From Candidatus Chloroheliales bacterium (GTDB taxonomy: Bacteria > Chloroflexota > Chloroflexia > QHBQ01): a DNA stretch of 7,086 nucleotides. The stretch is taken from positions 1-7,086 of the forward strand of contig QHBQ01000369.1 of the NCBI GenBank assembly GCA_003243865.1. The letters run 5' to 3'. The position numbers and the translations under genes are program-made. Positions 1-5,298 of the stretch are shown piece after piece (position 1 is the stretch's first letter; every line of letters begins with the position of its first letter). A model generated the notes under the pieces. That model was not told where the DNA came from, did no database searches, and worked only from the letters and a program-made list of their open reading frames with translations.

Positions 1-956
1 TGCAGCGTAGAGGTGGCAGCGTAAATCACCAGTGCCGCGACGCCGAGCAGCACGGCAATGAGGTAGATGAACATCACCGCCTCGCGGCGGCTCATCCCCA
101 GGCGCACCAGGCGATGGCTAAAGTGATCCTGGCCGGGGGTGGCGGGTGAGATGCGACGGCGCAGCCGCGAGATGGTAACCAGGGTGGTATCGAAGATTGG
201 CACCGCCAGCACGATGATGGGGATGAGCCAGGTCACATGGTCATCCACATGGGCATTGGGGAAGCGTACCTTGATGCCAACCGTCGCCAGCATGAAGCCG
301 AGGAACAGGCTGCCGGTATCGCCCATGAAGATGCTGGCGGTATGGCCGAAGTTGTAACGCAGAAAACCAATGCACGCGCCGAACAAGGCGATTGACAGTG
401 GCGCGACCAGCGCCTGATCGTTCAGCGCGGCGAGGGCGAAGAAGCAGAGGCTGGCAACCGCGCTCACCCCGCCCGCCAGCCCATTCATGTTGTCCATCAG
501 GTTGATGGCATTGCAGATGCCCACCACCCAGAAAATAGTCAGGGCATAATCGAGGATGTCGTTGTGCAGGAACTCGACGCGCACGCCGGTGGCGATCAAG
601 GCCAGTGCGCCCAGCACCTGGCCGACCAGCTTGACCCGCGGGCGCAGGCCGTACTTGTCGTCCCACATCCCGAACAGGGCCACCACCGTTGCGCCAATTA
701 GGATGCCAACTGCCTGCCAGGGGCTATAATTCTCCGCGCTGCGCCCGAGGTTGCCGCCAATCGCCACCGCGGCGATGAACCCGGCATAAATCGCCAGGCC
801 GCCGAGCAATGGGATGGGGCTGAGATGAATCTTGCGGGCGTTGGGCGTATCCACCACCCCCAGGCGGTGGGCAACCCACTTCGCGCCGGGGGTGGCAAGC
901 ATCGCCCCACCGAGCGCGACGCTGAAGATAAGCAGATACTGTAGCGCGTAACTCAA
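1..956 (-). CDS. WecA/TagO/MraY-like undecaprenyl-phosphate sugar-1-phosphate transferase (glycosyltransferase family 4), 3' end outside window
   Basis: Integral membrane enzyme that, by family, transfers a HexNAc-1-phosphate from a UDP-sugar to undecaprenyl phosphate on the cytoplasmic face, the first step of surface glycan or teichoic-acid-like polymer synthesis. I read 318 codons before the window ends; the family usually runs about 320-380, so only the last segment is missing. Visible motifs: PNARKIH (38-44), the Mg-binding pair D99-D100 in WDDKYG, NLMDNMNGLAGG (152-163), FMGDTGS (210-216), PIFDT (253-257) and the loop HFSHRL (278-283). Hydrophobic membrane segments lie between them. The start is TTG at 956-954: an in-frame TGA sits two codons upstream (962-960) and GAGG at 967-964 is 7 nt away. 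The next ATG (residue 19) would cut the first membrane segment. Oddity: Asn158 replaces the second Asp usual in the NxxDGxDG motif. The exact sugar cannot be told; MraY itself is less likely because the loop reads HFSHRL and the NLMDN motif is WecA/TagO-like. Confidence 0.93.
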   Translation of the reverse strand, partial: MSYALQYLLIFSVALGGAMLATPGAKWVAHRLGVVDTPNARKIHLSPIPLLGGLAIYAGFIAAVAIGGNLGRSAENYSPWQAVGILIGATVVALFGMWDDKYGLRPRVKLVGQVLGALALIATGVRVEFLHNDILDYALTIFWVVGICNAINLMDNMNGLAGGVSAVASLCFFALAALNDQALVAPLSIALFGACIGFLRYNFGHTASIFMGDTGSLFLGFMLATVGIKVRFPNAHVDDHVTWLIPIIVLAVPIFDTTLVTISRLRRRISPATPGQDHFSHRLVRLGMSRREAVMFIYLIAVLLGVAALVIYAATSTL

Positions 957-963
957 GGCTCAA

Positions 964-967
964 CCTC
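964..967 (-). promoter_or_regulatory. Ribosome binding site for the TTG start of the sugar-phosphate transferase
   Basis: GAGG on the minus strand, 7 nt upstream of TTG 956. It decides the start, because an in-frame TGA at 962-960 rules out anything further upstream and no ATG follows for 18 codons. Confidence 0.7.
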
Positions 968-1021
968 GTCTGCAAACATGAGTCATCCCTAATTTTGTGG
1001 AGCGCGGGGCGCGATACGATC

Positions 1022-1038
1022 CTAAGCCCCCAGCGGGG
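1022..1038. repeat. Direct repeat copy of the inner-arm head (with 1061-1077)
   Basis: CTAAGCCCCCAGCGGGG (17 nt) occurs at 1022-1038 and again identically at 1061-1077. The first copy continues AGAATCT while the second continues GTTGGGGGAGAAATCT, so the first looks like the same repeat with an internal deletion. Together with the inverted copy at 1146-1176 there are three members of one repeat family within 155 bp. Confidence 0.75.
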
Positions 1039-1060
1039 AGAATCTTGCCTCTGCAACGAA

Positions 1061-1176
1061 CTAAGCCCCCAGCGGGGGTTGGGGGAGAAATCTCGAAGCG
1101 CCGGTTATGCTCATCTGGGCGCTCTATGCTGTGTAGCTGGGCGGCATTTCTCCCCCAACCCCCCTCTGGGGCTTAG
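1061..1176. repeat. Inner inverted repeat, arms 1061-1091 and 1146-1176
   Basis: Two 31-nt arms match as reverse complements at 27 of 31 positions without gaps. They run from CTAAGCCCC to GGGTTGGGGGAGAAAT, and all four differences cluster at arm positions 10-13. The 54-nt loop contains a further small inverted pair, AGCGCC (1097-1102) with GGCGCT (1118-1123). The left arm can also fold on itself (CCCCC-AGC-GGGGG). In the minus-strand transcript it would form a very stable stem between the ligase stop and the transferase start. Confidence 0.8.
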
Positions 1177-1267
1177 ATTAACAGCGCTTCAGCTCGCCAC
1201 CTCACCCGCCGCAAAAATGGGGGATGAGTCATGTTTGCAGGTGCGCCGCCTCTACTCCCCCACCCAG

Positions 1268-1286
1268 CCTCCCCCTTTGGGGGAGG
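1268..1286 (-). terminator. GC-rich hairpin downstream of the ligase-TPR stop, possible terminator
   Basis: CCTCCCCC and GGGGGAGG form a perfect 8-bp stem with a 3-nt loop, beginning 22 nt after the TAG stop of the ligase-TPR gene. No U-tract follows on the minus strand, so a standard intrinsic terminator is not shown. It may instead be part of a dispersed C-rich repeat. Confidence 0.35.
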
Positions 1287-1311
1287 GGTTAGCCCGCTGG
1301 GGAGGGGCTAG
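1280..1311. repeat. Pair of 13-nt direct repeats overlapping the ligase stop codon
   Basis: GGGGAGGGGTTAG (1280-1292) and GGGGAGGGGCTAG (1299-1311) match at 12 of 13 positions. The CTA at 1308-1310 in the second copy is the TAG stop of the ligase-TPR gene read on the minus strand, so that stop lies inside the repeat. The plus strand here has four runs of four or more G within 29 nt. Confidence 0.7.
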
Positions 1312-4300
1312 GGCGCGGCGGGCGGCTGCGACGGCTGGGGCGAGGCGGGTGCTTTTAGGCTCGGGTTCGCCTGCTGCACCTGCTGGATGGTCGCGTTGAC
1401 GCTGGCTAGCTCCTGGTCATGTTCCTGCTGGGTGCTGAAGAAGCTCGTCCAGTTCGCGCCGCTGAGGATGGTGCGGCACTGAACCAGTTCCTGTAGCTGC
1501 TTGTCCGGCTGCTTGTTCAGTCCGTACAGCACCGACAGATTGCGATGGGCAAAGTAGTCGGACGAGTCGAGCTGCTCCACCTTCTGTAGCTCGGCGATAG
1601 CCAGCGGCAACTGATTACTCTTCCAGTAGAGGAAGCCAAGGAAGTTGTGCCCATCCTTGCTGCTGGTATAGAGGCCCGTCGCCGGGTTGGCCTTCTTCTG
1701 CTCATCGGTGGGGTTCGGGGTCGTGACCAGCTTGAGCGCGTCAATCACCTGGGTGTAGACCTTGCCCGCAACCAGGAACTCGGAGCGTTGGGTGATTTCG
1801 TTGTCGGCGAGGCTGGCGAGCGAAGGGGTATCATTACCGACTGGCACCAGGGTGATCATCTTGACGTAGGCATCAGCAGCCTTCGGCGCATCGCTCAGGC
1901 TACGCTCGATCTCGCCCTTGATGAAGTAACTAGCGGCAAACTTGTCGTCCACCACATTGATGGTGTGGTCAATGGTCTTCTCCGCCGCTTCCAATAGCGG
2001 CATCGCCTGGGGGCCGACGTTGTCGCCGCGCACCGGCATCTTCAGCGCGGTCGCGTCGGTCGAGGTGGTGATTGCGGTGCTGGTTATGCCGTTGGTAGCG
2101 CTAACCGTGCCAGTGCTGGTTACGCCATTGGTGGCGCTGACCGTGCCGCTGCCGGTGATGGCCTGGGTGCTGGTCGGGGCGCTGCTCGCCCCTGCCTTGC
2201 CCTGGGCGGGTGCATTTAGCTGGTTTACGTAGAGAGCGAGGCTGCGCTGCGCCATAGCCAGTTCGTTCCAGATTTGCGCGTTCTGCGGGCTGAGTTGCAC
2301 CGCCTGTTGATAGTAATTGACCCCCTGCTGCAGCTTGTCCAGCCCCTGCTGCTGAGTGGCAGCGCTGCCACTGAGAACGCCGCCCCAGTAGACATACAGG
2401 CGACCCAGGTTGGCGTAGTGGTCAGTGTTCATCGGGTTCATCGCGCGGGCCTTGAGCAGCGTCTGCTCCGACCTGGCGATCAGCTGGTCGCGCACCGAGG
2501 TGACCTGATCAGCGGTCAACTGCTGGAAGCTGCCCGGGCTCTTCGACCATTCCATGTAGGAGCGGCCCATGAACAGGTAGTAGTAATCCTGGTCGGGTTG
2601 CAGGTTGATCGCTTCCTGATAGAGTTGCACGCTCTGCGGCCAGGCCCGCTGTGCATCGGCGCTCTGCCCCTGCTTGTACAGCATATCGGCGTAGACCAGG
2701 TTGACGTTCACCAGCCAGATGAACAGGATGGCGGCAATTGCCAGTGCCCCGTACACCCAGAGGAAGGCAGTGTTGTTCACCCAGCGGGTGAGCGGGCGCA
2801 CCCGTGCCTGGTCCACGCGGCCACTGGCGACCCGCTGGCGGCTGCTGGCTCGTTGGATCTGCGACTGCGGCTTGACCGTAGCGGGCGCGGCAGTGACGGG
2901 CGTGCCGCTAACAACCGCATTGGCCTTGCTGGCGCTGCTGCCGTTGGTAGGGGTGGTGGCATTGCCATCGGTGGCCGGTGCGGTGGCGCTAGCGTTCGCA
3001 GGGCGGGGTGGAGCCACGATGGTGGGACGGGTGGGCGGCTGGTTGGCCTTATTGCGGTTGCCGCTGCCCTTGCGCGGGTTGCCCGACTGCGTGCCGCTGC
3101 CGCCACGGTTCGAGGTGGTGGCGAAGGCAACCGTAATCGGGCCAGCGCCGCTGCCTGCACCCGCCAGGGCCAGCGTGGGTCTGCTCTGGAGCGCTTCTGA
3201 TACCCGCCCGAATACGCCAATCTTCCCCTTTGGCTGCTCGGCAAGGTTGGCCGTAGCATCTTTTACCTGTTCGCCAAGCTCCTCAAGATTGACCTGCAGC
3301 TTCTTCTCGACGAAAAAGGCTAGAGCAACGAACGTACCCATTGCAGCGTAGAAGTAAGTATAGGTCGCTGCTATCTGAATGCCAACGGCGATCTCTACCA
3401 GGTGAGCAACGACCATACCTCCTAGAGCAAGCACCAATATCTGGCTGGATGTGCTGCTCTCTATCCCAGCCGCTGTGGGAACAGACGAAGGCAGGTCTGT
3501 AACCTGGGCTTTAGGGCGAACTATCAGGAAGTAGACGATCAATGGTATGGAGACAACTATCATCGCCGAGAATAGCGCCCCAACCAACGATGACAGCCCC
3601 CCTGTTATACCCAGCACGTTTTGAACGTGGGGGTAAATAATCAGTAGGAAGCCGTAGACAAGCCCTGCGCTGCCTGGGGTAGTTAGCAGTGCTCCTCCCA
3701 CTGATGCCCAGCTTCCAAAGCCCAGGTAGCGATAGATGAAGAAGAAGAAACTGCAGGTCATTAGCAAATAAAGGAGCAAGCCCCCAGCGCCCATGGTTAT
3801 CACCTGGTCAATGTAAGCGTTGTGCGAACGGTCAGGGGTGGCGTTGCGTAGCTCCCAGTGCTGCAACTCGGCGGGGTAGAACTTGTTGTAGGCAACGTAC
3901 ATACTCTCCGGCCCCCACCCCATCATCATCCGCACCGGATCCGACTTGATCAGGTTGAAGCCCCCCTGCCAGATGAGCAGACGAACTTTACCTGTCCCTT
4001 CATCGGTCTGGGTAATCTGACCGAGGCGGTCTGCCGAGGCAGCTGCGCTCTCACTAGCGAATGGTGAACCTGGTAGGTAAAAGATAAGGTGAATGGCTAT
4101 TATCAGGGCAAATGCTGCGCCGGCTACGACGAGCGGCAGGCGCTTTTTCATAATGGCGAACCCCGCCGCTCCAAAGAAGGCCAGCCCGGCCACCAGACCT
4201 AGCAACGGACCACGCGACTGAGCGAAGATTATAACTGTAAGAGTAATCAGCAACAGCAGGCTGATGCCCACCAGTTGCGCCCAGGCGAACCAGCGACTGC

Positions 4301-5183
4301 TCTTCCGCGCCGTGCCGTAGATGAAGGTCATGCCGTAGAAGATAGCAATGGCGGTGGGCAGGATGAACCAGAGGCCGAAGTCGGGGGTCTGATTGCTAGC
4401 CATCATCTTGAGCGCTACCCACAGCACGAAGTTCTGTACCAGGACGACACCGGCGTAGCCCAGCGCCATCAGCGCATCATCATCGCGCACCTGCGGCTCA
4501 AGGTCGCTCTTCTTGCTGAACAGGCGGTCGAGCAGGGTAGCGATGCGGTAGAGCATCAACGGCACGATCATGATCAGCCAGGCGGCGACGAAGATGGCGT
4601 TGCCCATCGAGCTAGCCACGCGGCTCTGCACATCGCCAGCCCAGGGCAGCGGGTCCCACCCCAGATGCTGAATCAGACCGTAGAGAGCAACCGGCGCGGC
4701 GGTGACAATCGCGAAGGTGATGAGGCGCTCGATCTGGGCGCGGGTGCGTAGATTGAAGATGAGAATGAGCGCAAGCATGATATAGGCATACTGGCTGACC
4801 AGCCCTTGCAGGCGCTGATAGCTGCCGAAGATGCTGGCATAAGGAGTGACGCTGGCGAAGCTGGTGATGAGGAAGAGGATGGCGTAGAGCAGTATCGGCA
4901 CCAGCAGCGGGATACGCCACCAGCGCGAAACCGGCCAGCCAGCGCTGACCGTCGCTGTGCCGCCCCGCGCAGTCGCATTAGCGGTGCGGCCCAGGTTTAG
5001 CCCTTCCAGCACCTTGATCGCCCAGGCCACCGCCATGACCAGCACGATCGAGCGCAGCATGGAGAGCTTGTCCGGCTCAAACACGCGACTGCTGTAGACG
5101 TTGAAGAAGAGCGGGGTAAACATCAAGGCGGCGAGCCAGCCCCACTCCAGCACCCGATCGCAGTAATATCCTAGCTTTGTCAC
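1308..5183 (-). CDS. O-antigen ligase/polymerase (Wzy/WaaL-like) membrane protein with C-terminal TPR domain, 1291 aa
   Basis: Predicted surface-glycan polymerase or ligase acting on undecaprenyl-linked glycan at the outer face of the membrane. Residues 15-370 hold about eleven membrane segments, including the GSYQRLQGL stretch (120-128) common in this family. Membrane-border SRGPLLGL (323-330) carries the conserved Arg324. A long outer loop (371-460) holds R401/W405, the GWG at 422-424 and RSHNAYID (452-459) with the likely essential His454. More membrane segments follow to about 625. Residues 670-800 are a Gly/Ala/Thr/Pro/Asn-rich linker ending in many arginines, then a further membrane segment (806-830), then TPR-like helices at about 835-870, 902-935, 945-985, 1083-1115 and 1178-1240. 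Positive charges before the last membrane segment suggest that the TPR part is outside the cell membrane. Start GTG 5183 has a good binding site; ATG 5188 is out of frame and followed at once by TAG. At 1291 residues it is about three times the length of a plain ligase. Substrate unknown. Confidence 0.87.
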   Translation of the reverse strand: MTKLGYYCDRVLEWGWLAALMFTPLFFNVYSSRVFEPDKLSMLRSIVLVMAVAWAIKVLEGLNLGRTANATARGGTATVSAGWPVSRWWRIPLLVPILLYAILFLITSFASVTPYASIFGSYQRLQGLVSQYAYIMLALILIFNLRTRAQIERLITFAIVTAAPVALYGLIQHLGWDPLPWAGDVQSRVASSMGNAIFVAAWLIMIVPLMLYRIATLLDRLFSKKSDLEPQVRDDDALMALGYAGVVLVQNFVLWVALKMMASNQTPDFGLWFILPTAIAIFYGMTFIYGTARKSSRWFAWAQLVGISLLLLITLTVIIFAQSRGPLLGLVAGLAFFGAAGFAIMKKRLPLVVAGAAFALIIAIHLIFYLPGSPFASESAAASADRLGQITQTDEGTGKVRLLIWQGGFNLIKSDPVRMMMGWGPESMYVAYNKFYPAELQHWELRNATPDRSHNAYIDQVITMGAGGLLLYLLMTCSFFFFIYRYLGFGSWASVGGALLTTPGSAGLVYGFLLIIYPHVQNVLGITGGLSSLVGALFSAMIVVSIPLIVYFLIVRPKAQVTDLPSSVPTAAGIESSTSSQILVLALGGMVVAHLVEIAVGIQIAATYTYFYAAMGTFVALAFFVEKKLQVNLEELGEQVKDATANLAEQPKGKIGVFGRVSEALQSRPTLALAGAGSGAGPITVAFATTSNRGGSGTQSGNPRKGSGNRNKANQPPTRPTIVAPPRPANASATAPATDGNATTPTNGSSASKANAVVSGTPVTAAPATVKPQSQIQRASSRQRVASGRVDQARVRPLTRWVNNTAFLWVYGALAIAAILFIWLVNVNLVYADMLYKQGQSADAQRAWPQSVQLYQEAINLQPDQDYYYLFMGRSYMEWSKSPGSFQQLTADQVTSVRDQLIARSEQTLLKARAMNPMNTDHYANLGRLYVYWGGVLSGSAATQQQGLDKLQQGVNYYQQAVQLSPQNAQIWNELAMAQRSLALYVNQLNAPAQGKAGASSAPTSTQAITGSGTVSATNGVTSTGTVSATNGITSTAITTSTDATALKMPVRGDNVGPQAMPLLEAAEKTIDHTINVVDDKFAASYFIKGEIERSLSDAPKAADAYVKMITLVPVGNDTPSLASLADNEITQRSEFLVAGKVYTQVIDALKLVTTPNPTDEQKKANPATGLYTSSKDGHNFLGFLYWKSNQLPLAIAELQKVEQLDSSDYFAHRNLSVLYGLNKQPDKQLQELVQCRTILSGANWTSFFSTQQEHDQELASVNATIQQVQQANPSLKAPASPQPSQPPAAP
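2076..2147 (-). repeat. In-frame 36-bp tandem duplication inside the TPR region
   Basis: Two 36-bp units (2147-2112 and 2111-2076) encode GTVSATNGVTST and GTVSATNGITST, residues 1013-1024 and 1025-1036. Of 35 bases compared, 31 match. It sits in a Ser/Thr/Gly/Ala-rich insert (about 989-1046) that separates TPR-like helices, and so looks like a flexible linker that has grown by slippage or unequal exchange. Confidence 0.85.
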
Positions 5184-5188
5184 TACAT

Positions 5189-5195
5189 CCCCCTC
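5189..5195 (-). promoter_or_regulatory. Ribosome binding site for the GTG start of the ligase-TPR gene
   Basis: AAGAGGGGG on the minus strand lies just upstream of GTG 5183, the GAGG core ending 8 nt before it. It supports GTG over the nearby ATG at 5188-5186, which reads ATG-TAG. Confidence 0.75.
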
Positions 5196-5200
5196 TTAGA

Positions 5201-5255
5201 ATTGCAGATTGCAGATTAGGATTAAGGATTAAGGATTAAAGATGAAGGATTAAGA
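5201..5255. repeat. Tandem heptad array ATTAAGG (about eight imperfect units)
   Basis: Reading the plus strand in steps of seven: ATTGCAG, ATTGCAG, ATTAGG (one base short), ATTAAGG, ATTAAGG, ATTAAAG, ATGAAGG, ATTAAGA. It fills the upstream side of the ligase-TPR gene directly before its ribosome binding site. It is AT-rich in contrast to the genes around it, and faces an inverted array of the same heptad at 5271-5298. Confidence 0.85.
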
Positions 5256-5270
5256 CGGTTGGGCTTATTT

Positions 5271-5298
5271 CCTTAATCCTTAGTCCTTAATCCTTAGT
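5271..5298. repeat. Inverted heptad array CCTTAAT/CCTTAGT (four units) overlapping the recN stop
   Basis: CCTTAAT, CCTTAGT, CCTTAAT, CCTTAGT in perfect register, alternating A and G at position six. It is the reverse complement of the ATTAAGG array 15 bp away, so the transcript leaving recN can fold into a stem of about 28 bp with mismatches and a loop of about 15 nt. The TAA stop of recN (5296-5294) is formed by the last unit. It could work as a recN transcript end or 3' stabiliser, but there is no clear U-tract. Confidence 0.85.

Larger units (their letters stand above)
970..1240. repeat. Foldback element: outer inverted repeat arms 970-1000 and 1209-1240
   Basis: The left arm begins CTGCAAACATGAGTCATCCC and the reverse complement of the right arm begins CTGCAAACATGACTCATCCC. 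About 27 of 31 positions match with one gap, and 19 of the first 20 match. Both arms carry the 9-bp near-palindrome ATGAGTCAT (978-986 and 1224-1232). The arms enclose a second, inner inverted repeat, so the whole 271 bp could fold as one long cruciform or hairpin. It resembles a small non-autonomous foldback/MITE-type element, but no target-site duplication is evident at the ends and no transposase is present. Confidence 0.7.
957..1307. other. 351-bp intergenic region, no gene, dense in nested inverted and direct repeats
   Basis: This gap between the ligase-TPR stop and the transferase start has no open frame with family-like content. The only long frame through it (plus strand, 995-1399) is made of repeat sequence and then runs antisense into the ligase gene. 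It contains an outer inverted repeat, an inner inverted repeat, an extra direct copy of the inner arm, and a C/G-rich hairpin just after the ligase stop; each is listed separately. No convincing -35/-10 promoter is visible. Confidence 0.75.
5184..5293. other. 110-bp recN / ligase-TPR intergenic gap made of heptad arrays
   Basis: Apart from the two converging heptad arrays, a 15-bp spacer (5256-5270) and the ligase ribosome binding site, nothing else is present. No sigma-70-type promoter can be assigned with confidence because the repeat supplies many chance TAAT-like hexamers. Whether the ligase gene is co-transcribed with recN cannot be decided from the sequence. Confidence 0.6.

Noticed and set aside
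241..666. Minus-strand open frame of 141 codons in the transferase region
   Set aside because: It is a frame-shifted shadow of the sugar-phosphate transferase, whose own frame shows all family motifs.
1022..1176. CRISPR array
   Set aside because: There are only three irregular copies, one inverted and one deleted, with unequal spacing and no cas gene; this fits a dispersed repeat.
957..1307. tRNA or known riboswitch in the intergenic gap
   Set aside because: No cloverleaf with a TTCGA-type loop and CCA end, and no riboswitch core I recognise; the structure is explained by the inverted repeats.
995..1399. Plus-strand open frame of 134 codons across the intergenic repeats
   Set aside because: It consists of the C/G-rich repeats followed by antisense of the ligase C-terminus; there is no recognisable domain and no convincing ribosome binding site.
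2274..3200. Long plus-strand open frame (308 codons) opposite the ligase-TPR gene
   Set aside because: It is antisense to the linker and TPR region of a well-supported gene; its composition is that of a GC-rich shadow frame with no family motif.
4275..4751. Plus-strand open frame of 158 codons opposite the ligase membrane domain
   Set aside because: It is rich in His/Glu/Asp/Arg, as expected from the complement of hydrophobic membrane codons, with no motif recognised.
5201..5298. Replication origin with DnaA boxes
   Set aside because: The heptads ATTAAGG/CCTTAAT do not match TTATCCACA, and no dnaA, dnaN or parAB gene is nearby.
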